A stretch of 64,000 nucleotides of DNA from Methanomassiliicoccaceae archaeon UBA71 (GTDB lineage: Archaea > Thermoplasmatota > Thermoplasmata > Methanomassiliicoccales > Methanomethylophilaceae), in contig DARO01000005.1 in assembly GCA_002504405.1 (NCBI GenBank), positions 62,001 to 126,000 of the forward strand. The letters run 5' to 3'. Each line of letters opens with the position of its first letter. Position 1 is the stretch's first letter. The notes under the pieces were generated by a model. It searched no databases and was not told the DNA's origin. It saw only the letters and a list, made by a program, of their open reading frames with translations. Positions 7,796 through 16,757 of this stretch are shown here, one piece after another. Made by a program: the position numbers and the translations under genes.

Positions 7796-9544
7796 ATGGC
7801 GATAAGGCAACCGGTAGTAAGCGTTCTGGGACATGTTGATCACGGCAAGACGAAGCTCCTGGACCGCATCAGGGGAACTTCAGTGCAGGCCCACGAGGCC
7901 GGTGCGATCACCCAGCATATCGGTGCCACGGAGGTCCCCATAGACCACATCTACAAGGTCTGCAGCGCCCTGATAGGCAACAAGAAGTTCGACGTTCCCG
8001 GACTGCTCTTCATCGACACCCCCGGGCACCACTCGTTCGTGACCCTCAGGGCGAGGGGAGGGTCCCTAGCGGACCTCGCCGTCCTCGTCATAGACATCAG
8101 GGAGGGGCTGATGCCCCAGACCATCGAGTCCATACGCATCCTGAGGCAGTACAAGACGCCGTTCGTCATCGCGCTGAACAAGGTGGACACGATCCAGGGC
8201 TGGATCTGCGAGGAGGGTCGCCCGTTCATCCTCTCGGAGAAGGTCCAGCAGGCGCACACCCTCGAGGCGTTCAACGAGAAGCTGTACAAGGTCATAGCCC
8301 AGCTGGCAGACCAGGGGATATCGTCCGACAGGTATGACAGGATCGACGACTTCACCAAGGCGGTCGCTCTGGTCCCCATCAGTGCCAAAGAGGGCGAGGG
8401 CGTCCCGGACCTGCTTCTCGTTCTCATAGGGCTAGCCCAGCGTTTCCTGGAGTCCCAGCTGGAGAAGGGCGAGGGCCCCGGCAAGGGAACCATCCTCGAG
8501 ATCAAGGAGGAGCGCGGGCTCGGAAAGACGCTGGACATGATCCTGTATTCCGGTACCCTGAAGAAGGGGGACACCGTAGCCATGGGGACCCGTGGTGCGC
8601 CGGTAGTCACGAAGGTAAAGGCGATCCTCAAGCCGAAGCCCCTCGACGAGATCAGGGATCCGCGCGACAGGTTCGACTCGGTCAAGGACCTCCATGCGGC
8701 GGCGGGCGTGAAGATATCATGTCAGAATTGCGAAGGCGTCATCGCTGGCGCTCCGATAATCGTCGTGAAGGGTCCTAACGACCCCGCCATCAAGGCGCTC
8801 CAGGAGGAGACCAGCATCAAGATCGAGACCCAGGAGAAGGGCATCACGATCAAGGCCGATGCCATCGGCTCCCTCGAGGCCCTGGCGTTCGAGGCCAAGG
8901 CCAACGACATCCCGATCCGCAAGTACGGCGTCGGCGAGATCACCCGCAGGGACATAGTGGAGGCCGCCTACGGGGACAAGAAGAACAGCGTCATCCTGGG
9001 ATTCAACGTCGGCCTGTCCAAGGACGCGGAGGCCGAGCTCGTCAACCATGAGGGCATGAAGGTGATGACGAACCAGATCGTCTACCAGCTCATAGACGAC
9101 TACGTGGAGTGGGTCGAGGACAGCAAGAAGAAGACGGACACTGACAAGAGGTCCGAGTTCTCGTTCCCCGCCAAGTTCAAGATTCTTCCCAACTGCGTGT
9201 TCCGCGCCAGCAAGCCCGCGATCGTCGGGGTCAGGGTCCTAGCCGGCAGGATAAGGCCAGGCGAGAACCTGATAACGCCCGACGGCAGGGATGCCGGCAG
9301 GATCAAGAGCATCCACACGGGCGAAGATGCCCTGAAGGAGGCCAAGCAGGGGGAGGAGGTCGCCGTCGCGATCGACGGGGTCACCGTCGGCAGGCAGGTG
9401 AACGAAGAGGACGTGATCTACGTCGACCTCATCGAGTCCGCTGTCAAGCAGCTCGCCACCCTCGACATCAACGATGACGAGAGGCTCGCGATGGAAGAGG
9501 TCATCGAGATAAAGCGCCGCGAGGAACCCTTCTGGGGAATGTGA
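7796..9544 (+). CDS. infB: Translation initiation factor aIF5B (IF2-like GTPase)
   Basis: 582 residues. Domain I is a GTPase with G1 GHVDHGKT (12-19), G3 DTPGHH and G4 NKVD; the beta-barrel domains and C-terminal helical region follow with typical length. It promotes subunit joining and initiator-tRNA placement. The ATG at 7796 follows GGTGG by 5 nt; the GTG at 7787 lies within that ribosome binding site and would be three codons longer. The sequence is continuous and I see no intein. Last gene of the rpl7ae cluster. Confidence 0.96.
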   Translation: MAIRQPVVSVLGHVDHGKTKLLDRIRGTSVQAHEAGAITQHIGATEVPIDHIYKVCSALIGNKKFDVPGLLFIDTPGHHSFVTLRARGGSLADLAVLVIDIREGLMPQTIESIRILRQYKTPFVIALNKVDTIQGWICEEGRPFILSEKVQQAHTLEAFNEKLYKVIAQLADQGISSDRYDRIDDFTKAVALVPISAKEGEGVPDLLLVLIGLAQRFLESQLEKGEGPGKGTILEIKEERGLGKTLDMILYSGTLKKGDTVAMGTRGAPVVTKVKAILKPKPLDEIRDPRDRFDSVKDLHAAAGVKISCQNCEGVIAGAPIIVVKGPNDPAIKALQEETSIKIETQEKGITIKADAIGSLEALAFEAKANDIPIRKYGVGEITRRDIVEAAYGDKKNSVILGFNVGLSKDAEAELVNHEGMKVMTNQIVYQLIDDYVEWVEDSKKKTDTDKRSEFSFPAKFKILPNCVFRASKPAIVGVRVLAGRIRPGENLITPDGRDAGRIKSIHTGEDALKEAKQGEEVAVAIDGVTVGRQVNEEDVIYVDLIESAVKQLATLDINDDERLAMEEVIEIKRREEPFWGM

Positions 9545-9553
9545 GCCTCTGTC

Positions 9554-10921
9554 ATGACGTACCTGACGGTAGCCTTCCTGGACTTCATCTTCCTGGTGCT
9601 TCCAGTATGGCTGCCGCTTCTGGCTGTGGACCTGGTCGCTCTGTACCTCCTCCTCTTCAAGGAGAGGTACGACCCCCGCACGTTCGTCTTCTGGGTCGCG
9701 ATAGTGGTCGTGTTGCCCTTCGCGGGATTTCTTCTGTATCTCGTGTTCGGTTGCACCCTGTTCTCCCGCCGTACGTACGGCCGCAAGCACGACGAGGATT
9801 CCTGGTTCTTCCAAGGGGAGGGGGACGTCCCGCCAGCAGGGATCGGGGACACGGCATCCATGTTCAGGAGGTCGGGCGCAGATGTGTACACCTCGGGCAA
9901 CGATGTCAGGACGTACTGGTCGCTCCGTGAGGTCCGCTCGGATCTGACCGGGGACATCATGGCCGCCGAGTCCCGGATCTGGATGATGATGCCCGTTCTC
10001 CCCAGGGGGGAGGGTTCGGCGGCCCTGGTCGATGCCCTCGCATCGAGGGCGAAGGACGGCCTGGATGTGCGTGTCATGACGTCGTCCAGGGGGTTCGGAA
10101 GGACATCCGGTCTCAGGGCGCTGAGGGAAGCCGGGGCAGTTTACGCCTCCTTCCACAGGACACTCCGCGCGGTCCTGACGGTCAAGCCCGCCAACCGCAA
10201 CAAGAGGGTGATCATCGTCATAGATGGCAGGGTCGCCTACCTCGGATCGGATGCCCCCGCGAGGATCGTCGGTCCGGCAGCCGCCCGTGCCGAATGCAGG
10301 TTCATGGCCGACTGGCACCAGGCAACCGGGGAGAGCCTTTCGGTCCCCGAGGCCGTGCGGTCGGAGGCAGGGGCGGTCGGTGTCCAGATGGTGTCGGGTG
10401 GTCCGGACCTGGGCGATCTCCAGCCGCTCATGATGTGCCAGAGCGCGATCATAGCGGGCTCCAGGCAGAGGCTGTACCTCACGTTCCCTTACCTGTGCCC
10501 GGCGGACGATCTGCTGAACAGCATCAAGCTTGCAGTCCTGTCCGGGGCGGACACGCGCATAATAATCCCATGCCAGGGCGTGCGCTGGTACCAGCTGTGG
10601 AACTCCCTGTCGGCGTCCAACCCGCTCATGATGGCCGGCGCGAGGGTGTACTTCTCCGATTCGATGAGGCCCAGGAGCGTAATCGTATCAGACGGGCGCA
10701 TCTGCTACGTCGGCACGGGGTCGTACACCAGCCGGTCCCTCTACAACGATTTCAACACCGGCGCAGTGCTCTTCTCGGAAGAGGCGGCATCCCGTGAGGA
10801 GGCCGCTTTCGAAGAGGAGCTCCGCAGGGCGGTCGAGTGCCTTCCCGAGGAGTACAAGCGCAGGTCCCTCGCCGACATGGCCCGCATCACCCTCGCCAGG
10901 ATGCTCCAGTTCCTGGTTTAA
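9554..10921 (+). CDS. Cardiolipin-synthase-like PLD-superfamily membrane protein lacking HKD catalytic residues
   Basis: 455 residues. Two N-terminal hydrophobic hairpins (1-65) and two PLD-like halves follow the ClsA plan. In the first half the stretch matching NHRKIVVIDG reads NKRVIIVIDG (216-225), so the HKD His and Lys are replaced by Lys and Val. In the second half, where HSKxVVxDD is expected, it reads RPRSVIVSDG (R372 to D380), again without His or Lys; the flanking VGTGSYTSRSLYND is well conserved. Active PLD enzymes need both His, so hydrolase or synthase activity by the usual mechanism is unlikely. The frame is intact and codon use matches the neighbours, arguing for a maintained non-catalytic or altered function at the membrane. 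It begins 9 nt after infB. Confidence 0.78.
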   Translation: MTYLTVAFLDFIFLVLPVWLPLLAVDLVALYLLLFKERYDPRTFVFWVAIVVVLPFAGFLLYLVFGCTLFSRRTYGRKHDEDSWFFQGEGDVPPAGIGDTASMFRRSGADVYTSGNDVRTYWSLREVRSDLTGDIMAAESRIWMMMPVLPRGEGSAALVDALASRAKDGLDVRVMTSSRGFGRTSGLRALREAGAVYASFHRTLRAVLTVKPANRNKRVIIVIDGRVAYLGSDAPARIVGPAAARAECRFMADWHQATGESLSVPEAVRSEAGAVGVQMVSGGPDLGDLQPLMMCQSAIIAGSRQRLYLTFPYLCPADDLLNSIKLAVLSGADTRIIIPCQGVRWYQLWNSLSASNPLMMAGARVYFSDSMRPRSVIVSDGRICYVGTGSYTSRSLYNDFNTGAVLFSEEAASREEAAFEEELRRAVECLPEEYKRRSLADMARITLARMLQFLV

Positions 10922-10962
10922 GTCGTGTAGGCCGGTGTGCATATCGCAAGGCATCGAAAAGG

Positions 10963-10970
10963 TTTATAAA
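10963..10970 (+). promoter_or_regulatory. TATA box of the rps6e operon
   Basis: TTTATAAA, preceded by GAAAAGG (a BRE-like purine stretch), lies 42 nt upstream of the rps6e ATG. Confidence 0.7.
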
Positions 10971-11004
10971 CGATACCAGAATAGCCAGCCCCACAGGTGT
11001 TCAA

Positions 11005-11415
11005 ATGGTAGAATTCAAAGCCATTGTCAACGACGTCAAGACCGGAAGGTCCTACAACGTCGCAGTGTCTGGTCACCACGCGAACTCTCTGATTGGTGTC
11101 AACATCGGAGAGGTCGTGGACGGTATATTCGTGGGCCTCCCCGGTTACAAGCTCAAGATCACCGGCGGCTCCGATTCGAACGGGACCCCTATGAGGTCCG
11201 ACCTCCCCGGCAACAAGAGGGTCAAGCTCCTTCTGTCCGACAGCCTGGGCTTCCACGAGAAGTACCCCGGTCAGAGGAAGAGGGTCGCCATCCGCGGATC
11301 CGCCATCTCCGCCGAGATCGTGCAGATCAACATGGCCGTTGCCGAGTACGGACCCAAGTCCATCGATGAGTGTCTCAACCCCCAGCCCGAGGGCGAGGCC
11401 TCTGCGGAGAACTGA
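11005..11415 (+). CDS. rps6e: Small-subunit ribosomal protein S6e
   Basis: 136 residues, the usual archaeal length. The conserved motif GNKRVKLLLS and the preceding KITGGSDSNGTPMRSDLPG are family signatures. The ATG at 11005 is 35 nt downstream of a TATA box and matches the family start (VEFKAIVNDVKTGRSY). Its stop overlaps the next start by one base. Confidence 0.96.
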   Translation: MVEFKAIVNDVKTGRSYNVAVSGHHANSLIGVNIGEVVDGIFVGLPGYKLKITGGSDSNGTPMRSDLPGNKRVKLLLSDSLGFHEKYPGQRKRVAIRGSAISAEIVQINMAVAEYGPKSIDECLNPQPEGEASAEN

Positions 11416-12650
11416 TGAAAGTCCCTCAGCAGCCCGAGATCAACATCGGGATGATCGGTCATGTCGACCACGGGAAGACGACCCTGACAAAGGCGCTCTC
11501 CGGCGAGTGGACCGACCGTCATTCCGAGGAGCTGAAGAGAGGCATCTCTATCCGTCTCGGGTACGCCGACGTAGCATTCTACAAATGCCCCGAATGCCAG
11601 GGGCCCGCCGCATACGGCACCATCAAGAAGTGCAAGAACTGCGGTGCGGAAGCAGAGTTCCTCAGGGCGGTGTCCTTCGTGGACGCCCCCGGTCACGAGA
11701 CCCTGATGGCCACCATGCTGTCCGGTGCCGCCCTCATGGACGGCGCGCTGCTGCTGGTCGCCGCCAACGAGAGGTGCCCCCAGCCCCAGACGAAGGAGCA
11801 TCTGATGGCCCTGTCCATCATCGGCATCGACAAGATCATCATCGTCCAGAACAAGATCGACATAGTCAGCAGGGAGCAGGCTGTGGAGAACTACAGGCAG
11901 ATCAAGGAGTTCGTCAAGGGCACGATAGCCGAGAACGCCCCGATCATACCCATCTCCGCCAACCGTGGCGTCAACATAGACATGCTCATCGAGGCGATCG
12001 AGGAGCACATCGTCTCCAAGGTCGTCAGGGACCCAGACGCATCCCCTCTGATGCATGTCGCCCGTTCCTTCGACATCAACTCCCCCGGAACCAAGCCGGA
12101 GGACCTGAAGGGCGGAGTCCTCGGAGGGTCCCTCATCCAGGGAACCCTCAGTGTGGGCGACGAGATCGAGATCGCACCCGGGAAGAAGACCGAGGTGGCT
12201 GGAAAGGTGGTCTACGAGAGGATCACCGCCAAGATAACCTCGCTCGAAGCCGGGGGTAAGAGCGTCAAGAAGGTCCTTCCCGGAGGGCTCATCGCCATCG
12301 GGACCGGATTGGACGCATCCATCACGAAGTCCGACGGGCTCACCGGAAGGGTCATAGGCCGTCCCGGGGAGCTTCCGAAGGTGGTCCACGACTTCAGCAT
12401 GAAGACCGTGCTGCTGGACCGCGTCGTAGGATCTTCCGCAGAGCTATCCGTGGAGGAGATCAAGAGCAACGAGCCTCTGATGCTCAGCGTCGGCACGGCG
12501 ACCACCGTGGGAGTCGTCAAGAGCGCAAGGGCGGATTCGGCGGAGGTCACCCTGAAGATCCCCGTGTGCATCCTGCCCGGCCAGAGGGTAGCCATCTCCA
12601 GAAGGATCTCCAACAAGTGGAGGCTCATCGGATACGGGATCGTCGAGTGA
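11415..12650 (+). CDS. eif2g: Translation initiation factor aIF2, gamma subunit
   Basis: 411 residues, the GTPase subunit that carries initiator methionyl-tRNA to the ribosome. GHVDHGKT is at 14-21, VDAPGHE is G3 and QNKID is G4. An internal zinc knuckle (two CxxC pairs, CPEC and CKNC, between residues about 56 and 78) is characteristic of the gamma subunit. The ATG at 11415 overlaps the rps6e stop by one base. The order rps6e, aIF2-gamma, PIN protein is common in Euryarchaeota. Confidence 0.97.
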   Translation: MKVPQQPEINIGMIGHVDHGKTTLTKALSGEWTDRHSEELKRGISIRLGYADVAFYKCPECQGPAAYGTIKKCKNCGAEAEFLRAVSFVDAPGHETLMATMLSGAALMDGALLLVAANERCPQPQTKEHLMALSIIGIDKIIIVQNKIDIVSREQAVENYRQIKEFVKGTIAENAPIIPISANRGVNIDMLIEAIEEHIVSKVVRDPDASPLMHVARSFDINSPGTKPEDLKGGVLGGSLIQGTLSVGDEIEIAPGKKTEVAGKVVYERITAKITSLEAGGKSVKKVLPGGLIAIGTGLDASITKSDGLTGRVIGRPGELPKVVHDFSMKTVLLDRVVGSSAELSVEEIKSNEPLMLSVGTATTVGVVKSARADSAEVTLKIPVCILPGQRVAISRRISNKWRLIGYGIVE

Positions 12651-12651
12651 C

Positions 12652-13017
12652 ATGCAGACCGTGATCCTCGACACAAACGCCTTACTCATGCCTTTTGAGA
12701 TCAGGATGAACCTCGACCTCGCCATCGCAGAGCTGATTGGCGAGGCGAGGATCATCGTCCCCGGCCCTCTGGTCGGGGAGCTCAAGCATCTCGACCACAA
12801 GTTCGCTGGCGCTGCCCTAGCACTCGCCCGCAAGTACGAGATAGTCCCCACGGTGACGACAGGGGACAACGCGGTCATGGAGCTCGCAAGGATGACCGGG
12901 GGATACGTCCTCACGAACGACAAGGAGCTCCGCAGGAGGCTCAGGAAGGAGAAGATCCCCCTGATATACCTCCGCTCAGGCACGCATCTCGCAGTCGACA
13001 CGTACCTCGGCGATTGA
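12652..13017 (+). CDS. PIN-domain protein, Fcf1/Utp24-like putative ribonuclease
   Basis: 121 residues. The PIN acidic pattern is visible: D7 in ILDTNALL, GELKHLD mid-protein and TNDKELRRRL. Related archaeal proteins encoded next to aIF2-gamma resemble eukaryotic Fcf1/Utp24, the endonuclease of 18S rRNA processing. It starts one base after the aIF2-gamma stop, so expression with translation genes is likely. The absence of a small antitoxin partner argues against a VapC toxin. Confidence 0.88.
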   Translation: MQTVILDTNALLMPFEIRMNLDLAIAELIGEARIIVPGPLVGELKHLDHKFAGAALALARKYEIVPTVTTGDNAVMELARMTGGYVLTNDKELRRRLRKEKIPLIYLRSGTHLAVDTYLGD

Positions 13018-13035
13018 ACCAGGGGGTGTAAAGAT

Positions 13036-13049
13036 GCGGGATATCCCGC
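13036..13049. terminator. Short hairpin between convergent genes
   Basis: GCGGG-ATAT-CCCGC lies in the 37-nt gap between the convergent PIN and DUF2099 genes. The 5-bp stem has no T tract, so termination is only possible, not shown. Confidence 0.3.
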
Positions 13050-13054
13050 GTTGA

Positions 13055-13882
13055 TCAGATGAGGGGGCTGGGAGGGACCTCACCATCCGACGGTTCCCAG
13101 GCGCGCGCCCCTGTCTCGTCCAGCTTTTTCTGTATCAGCCTCTTCCCCACGTCCGAGACCCCGTAGACCGGCACCTTGCTGCCAGCTATCAGGACGTCCC
13201 CGCGTCTGCGGCACTCCTCGCGGAGGTGCTTGGAGGCGCAGGCGGTGATGATGTCGAAGACTTCGAACGCTCTTGCCGCGTCATCCTCGGACATGCCGGT
13301 GGTGTGGACGCCTATGATGACCACTGAGTCCCCATGCCTGGCCCTAATCCTCTCAGCAGCCTCGACGGACGGCGTGGTCACAGCGACCTTCCCGAAACCC
13401 ATGGAGAAGGCCTTCTCTGCCCCCGCCTCCATGTCTATGCGGGCGGTCTCCGGGTCGAGCATGTTCTCCTTGCCGACAGCGTCCACCACCCTGCGGATGG
13501 GCTGGGTCTCGACTATTCCAGATATCCTGCCGCCCATGCCCTGCACGAGTTTCGGATCCGTTATGACCGCTGTACCGCAGCCGTCGGCTGCTATGACCGC
13601 CGCATCGATATCCCCGTCTCTCAGAGCGGAGCTGAGCGTCTCCGAGACTCCGAAGGACAGGAAGTTCTCCATGGAGGTGACCCTGTCCTCGGTGCACATG
13701 CCGAAAGTGGAGATCCTGTACTCTATGTTCTCGCGGATGCTGTCCTCATCGATCTCCTTGATTCCCCTGTACTTCTCGAAAAGCGGGCAGTACCTAACCT
13801 TCGGTTCGGAGACCTCGACGACCTTGCCGTCCTCAATGACGATACGGCTCATCCCGAGGCACTCCATCACGTGCCTGGTCAT
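13055..13882 (-). CDS. DUF2099 family protein, putative methanogenesis marker protein 8
   Basis: 275 residues. From the N-terminus: KVRYCPLFEKYRGI with one Cys, STFGMCTEDR, AADGCGTAV and a C-terminal half with ACASKHLREECRRRGDVLIAGSKVPVYGVS. I recognise this as DUF2099, listed as a putative methanogenesis marker; family genes are nearly restricted to methanogens and the biochemical role is not established. Several conserved Cys could bind metal or a cofactor. It begins 4 nt after the cyclophilin stop on the same strand, so the two are co-transcribed. It is the best single indicator in the window that the organism is a methanogen. Confidence 0.85.
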   Translation of the reverse strand: MTRHVMECLGMSRIVIEDGKVVEVSEPKVRYCPLFEKYRGIKEIDEDSIRENIEYRISTFGMCTEDRVTSMENFLSFGVSETLSSALRDGDIDAAVIAADGCGTAVITDPKLVQGMGGRISGIVETQPIRRVVDAVGKENMLDPETARIDMEAGAEKAFSMGFGKVAVTTPSVEAAERIRARHGDSVVIIGVHTTGMSEDDAARAFEVFDIITACASKHLREECRRRGDVLIAGSKVPVYGVSDVGKRLIQKKLDETGARAWEPSDGEVPPSPLI

Positions 13883-13886
13883 CGTA

Positions 13887-14366
13887 TCACTCGATGACTT
13901 CCGCTTTCACGATCGTGACGTCCTTCAGAGGCTTGTCGTTCCTGTCGGTCTCAACCTTGCCGATCCTGTCCACGACATCCATGCCGGCCTCTACCGTTCC
14001 GAATACGGGGTGCGCATAGGGGGTTGACGGGTTCTCCTTGTCCAGGTATGTGTTGTTCACAGTGTTGATGAAGAACTGGCTCCCTCCGGTGTTCGGCCTG
14101 CCGGTGTTCGCCATCGCGATGGTTCCCCTGACGTTGGAGTGGCCGGTTCCGAACTCGTCCTGGATGTTGTACCCAGGTCCGCCCATGCCTGTGCCTGTGG
14201 GGTCGCCTCCCTGGATCATGAACCCGTCTATGACCCTGTGGAATATGACTCCGTCGTAGAATCCCTCTTTGGCGAGTTTGACGAAGTTGCCCGTGGTGAT
14301 GGGCATGTCGTCATGCATTCTGATCTCGATGTCTCCCATTGTGGTGTGGAGGATGACCTTTGTCAT
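13887..14366 (-). CDS. Peptidyl-prolyl cis-trans isomerase, cyclophilin type
   Basis: 159 residues, cytoplasmic (no signal peptide). Signature elements are FHRVIDGFMIQGGDPTGTG, IAMANTGRPNTGGSQFFI and VFGTVEAGMDVVDRI. Catalytic Arg (FHRV) and the QFF segment are present. The ATG at 14366 has a TATA-like sequence centred 25 nt upstream, so the mRNA is probably leaderless; longer in-frame starts run into unrelated sequence. Confidence 0.95.
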   Translation of the reverse strand: MTKVILHTTMGDIEIRMHDDMPITTGNFVKLAKEGFYDGVIFHRVIDGFMIQGGDPTGTGMGGPGYNIQDEFGTGHSNVRGTIAMANTGRPNTGGSQFFINTVNNTYLDKENPSTPYAHPVFGTVEAGMDVVDRIGKVETDRNDKPLKDVTIVKAEVIE

Positions 14367-14387
14367 GTATGGCTGATGCCGATTGTG

Positions 14388-14394
14388 GTTAAAG
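14388..14394 (-). promoter_or_regulatory. TATA-like box for the cyclophilin-DUF2099 pair
   Basis: On the minus strand CTTTAAC is centred about 25 nt upstream of the ATG at 14366, the spacing of a leaderless archaeal promoter. Confidence 0.5.
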
Positions 14395-14425
14395 CCATAA
14401 TCGGTCATCCTCCGGGAACCGTCGG

Positions 14426-15562
14426 TCAGCTGCCGTACTCCCCGTACTCGCAGCCTATGTTCTCCGCATGCATGTCGTCGACCAGCGACCACTCCCCGTG
14501 CTTCTTGGTATACAATCTCACGGTTCCGATTCCGTTCCCTCCGTTCCACAGGCGGTTGTGCAGCTTCTTCCCGTTGGGGGATTCGTAGTTGATGAGGATC
14601 ATGTCCTCCTTCCTGCAGCGGATATCGACCTCCATCTTCGCCTTGAATGTGGTCTGTGTCACGCTCCAGACGATCTCGTCGTCAGTCTCCTTGCAGTCGA
14701 AGAAAGTGCGGCTGCCGGTCCAGAACTTGCTGAAGTTGAATTCGTAGTCCCTCCCCTCGTAGTAGCACTGACCGAGGAGCTTCCTGTTCATCGCGATGCC
14801 GAACGCCTTCGGACGTCCGCCGCCGATCTCGAACACGCTGTCCTCCAGGCGCTTCCCGGAAATGTTGCTGACCAGGTTGCTGGAGGACAGCCACACCCAC
14901 GGGCTCGTGAAGTCCCCTCCCCAGTTCTTGTCGGCGTATCCGTAGCAGGTCTCGGGTTTGACGATGTACTCCACCCCGTCCAGCCTGATCCATCCGCTGT
15001 AGAGGGTCTTCATGCCCTCCGCATGCCAGAACATCTCGAAAGCGTTGATCTTGCGGAAGAACTTGGACGCACCGTAACCGACGTTGTACGATACCTTCTT
15101 GTCTACGGACAGGTCCCATTCCATCTCCCCCGCGTCGCACATCCACTCGGGATGCTCCGCCGCCTGCTCCGGTGTCACCAGGACCTTGCCTCTGATGCGA
15201 TTCTCGGTGCAGGAGCACTCCCCGACGGACAGGTCAAGGGGAGAGTCCTCCGCGATGGCCACATCCTTCCAGGGGTAGAAGTTGTGGATCTGCCCCTTCT
15301 TGTCCTTCCCCCAGAATCCGACCTTGACGAGGCAGTACGACGGCATCACGCCGGATTCCCTGGCTTCGGGATCGTTCCAGACTATGCGGGGCTCGTCGCC
15401 CGCCAGAGCCGGGTTGCAGAGGAAGTACTCAATGAAGAACGGCTTGCTCTCGCCCGTCTCCTTGTTCTCGGCGGTGAACGAATGCCACCACCAGTCGTAC
15501 CCCTTCTTGGCCAGGGGTCCTTTCAGCATGAAATAGTCTCTTGTGATGTCGCTCCTGTTCAT
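14426..15562 (-). CDS. Tocopherol-cyclase-like / CrtC-like lipocalin-fold protein
   Basis: 378 residues, rich in Trp and Tyr, without signal peptide or membrane segment. The motif YADKNWGGDFTSPWVWLSSS resembles the ExNWG..fP..WxW core of the tocopherol cyclase family and of carotenoid 1,2-hydratase-type double-lipocalin proteins. These act on hydrophobic isoprenoid ligands; the substrate in an archaeon is unknown, and I do not claim cyclase activity. An upstream in-frame ATG at 15607 would add 15 residues; the ATG at 15562 is chosen because AGGATC lies upstream and the sequence becomes family-like there. It stands alone, divergent from dapB. Confidence 0.6.
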   Translation of the reverse strand: MNRSDITRDYFMLKGPLAKKGYDWWWHSFTAENKETGESKPFFIEYFLCNPALAGDEPRIVWNDPEARESGVMPSYCLVKVGFWGKDKKGQIHNFYPWKDVAIAEDSPLDLSVGECSCTENRIRGKVLVTPEQAAEHPEWMCDAGEMEWDLSVDKKVSYNVGYGASKFFRKINAFEMFWHAEGMKTLYSGWIRLDGVEYIVKPETCYGYADKNWGGDFTSPWVWLSSSNLVSNISGKRLEDSVFEIGGGRPKAFGIAMNRKLLGQCYYEGRDYEFNFSKFWTGSRTFFDCKETDDEIVWSVTQTTFKAKMEVDIRCRKEDMILINYESPNGKKLHNRLWNGGNGIGTVRLYTKKHGEWSLVDDMHAENIGCEYGEYGS

Positions 15563-15734
15563 CGTTCCGATCCTCCCGCTTCTCTGTGTGAGGATGGTCC
15601 TGTTCATTATTTCAGATATTCACCCGCGGGTCATCCGTAAACTACACATGGGACGAAGGGCATCGGGACGGCATGTATCACAAGACCACGACAGCCGGCT
15701 CGCAGACGCACCTCGCCTCCCCGGGGGCCTCTGC

Positions 15735-16535
15735 ATGACCGACACAAGAGTCGCCCTCGTGGGCGCATGCGGCAGGATGGGAACCCTGATCAACCGCCGC
15801 ATCCTGGAGACGGAGGGACTCACGATATCCGCCGCCTTCGATCTGGTGAACGTCGGCAAGGACATCGGAGAGGTCATCGGCGTGGGGAAGATAGGCGTCC
15901 CGGTCACGGACCCGAAGGATCTCGCCACCGTGCTCAAGGAGACGGGGACCGAGGTCCTCGTGGACTTCACCGTAGCTCCCGCCACGGTGGCCAACGCTCC
16001 TGTGGCCGCTGCCGCGGGGGTCAACCTCATAATCGGCACCACCGGGCTCACTGCCGAGCAGAAGACCGGGATCGTGGAGGCCGTCGTCAAGAACAATGTG
16101 GCGGCCGTCATGTCCACGAACTACTCCATAGGGGTGGGCGTGTTCAACAAGCTGATCAGGCAGGCTGCTCTGTACCTCGGGAACGACTACGACGTCGAGA
16201 TTATCGAGGCCCACCACAACCAGAAGAAGGACGCTCCCAGCGGCACGGCGATGACCGCCGCGGAGATCATCAGCGAGGCCATGGGCGGGAAGGAGTTCAA
16301 GTTCGGACGCGAGGGCGTATGTCCCCGCGGGAAGGAGATTGGGATCCATGCCATCAGAGGCGGCGATATAGTCGGCGATCACACCGTGATGTTCATCGGG
16401 AACTCCGAGAGGATCGAGATCCGTCACCAGGCCCACTCCAGGGAGATATTCGTGGGTGGAGCCGTGATGGCTGCCCAGTGGGTCGTATCCCAGAAGAAGG
16501 GCGTCGTCTACGACATGTCGGACGTCCTGAACTGA
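15735..16535 (+). CDS. dapB: 4-hydroxy-tetrahydrodipicolinate reductase
   Basis: 266 residues, full length; reduces the dapA product in lysine/diaminopimelate synthesis. The N-terminal Rossmann motif VGACGRMG, the active-site segment EAHHNQKKDAPSGTA, IHAIRGGDIVGDH and HRAHS-like HQAHSREIF are present. The start at 15735 follows a purine-rich GGGGG stretch and gives the canonical N-terminus. The gene ends at a strong terminator. The other lysine-pathway genes are not in the window. Confidence 0.95.
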   Translation: MTDTRVALVGACGRMGTLINRRILETEGLTISAAFDLVNVGKDIGEVIGVGKIGVPVTDPKDLATVLKETGTEVLVDFTVAPATVANAPVAAAAGVNLIIGTTGLTAEQKTGIVEAVVKNNVAAVMSTNYSIGVGVFNKLIRQAALYLGNDYDVEIIEAHHNQKKDAPSGTAMTAAEIISEAMGGKEFKFGREGVCPRGKEIGIHAIRGGDIVGDHTVMFIGNSERIEIRHQAHSREIFVGGAVMAAQWVVSQKKGVVYDMSDVLN

Positions 16536-16543
16536 TTTAAACG

Positions 16544-16573
16544 CCGGCGGACACAGCGTCCGCCGGTTCTTCT
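16544..16573 (+). terminator. Terminator after dapB
   Basis: A perfect 9-bp stem CCGGCGGAC / GTCCGCCGG (16544-16552 with 16558-16566), loop ACAGC, followed by TTCTTCTTATT, 9 nt after the dapB stop. Confidence 0.8.
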
Positions 16574-16574
16574 T

Positions 16575-16757
16575 ATTACTGTTCAAAGTCGTCCGGAATA
16601 CTAAATAGTGCGTGATGGGCGAGATGCAGGGCCCTTCGAGGGTCAATACAGTTGTGTTTTAGCAGCACGTTCTGCGCCATTACATCGACAATGGCGGTAT
16701 CAGACAACAGAGTCGCCATTCTAGGATGTATTGAATCTCTTCAGAAAATCAGGATGA
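16575..16757. other. Non-coding stretch left of the integrated element
   Basis: I see no gene, RNA or repeat of note between the dapB terminator and the left attachment repeat. It would be the chromosomal flank of the element. Confidence 0.4.

Noticed and set aside
12652..13017. VapC toxin of a toxin-antitoxin pair
   Set aside because: No antitoxin gene is adjacent, and the aIF2-gamma neighbourhood and sequence fit the Fcf1/Utp24-like group.
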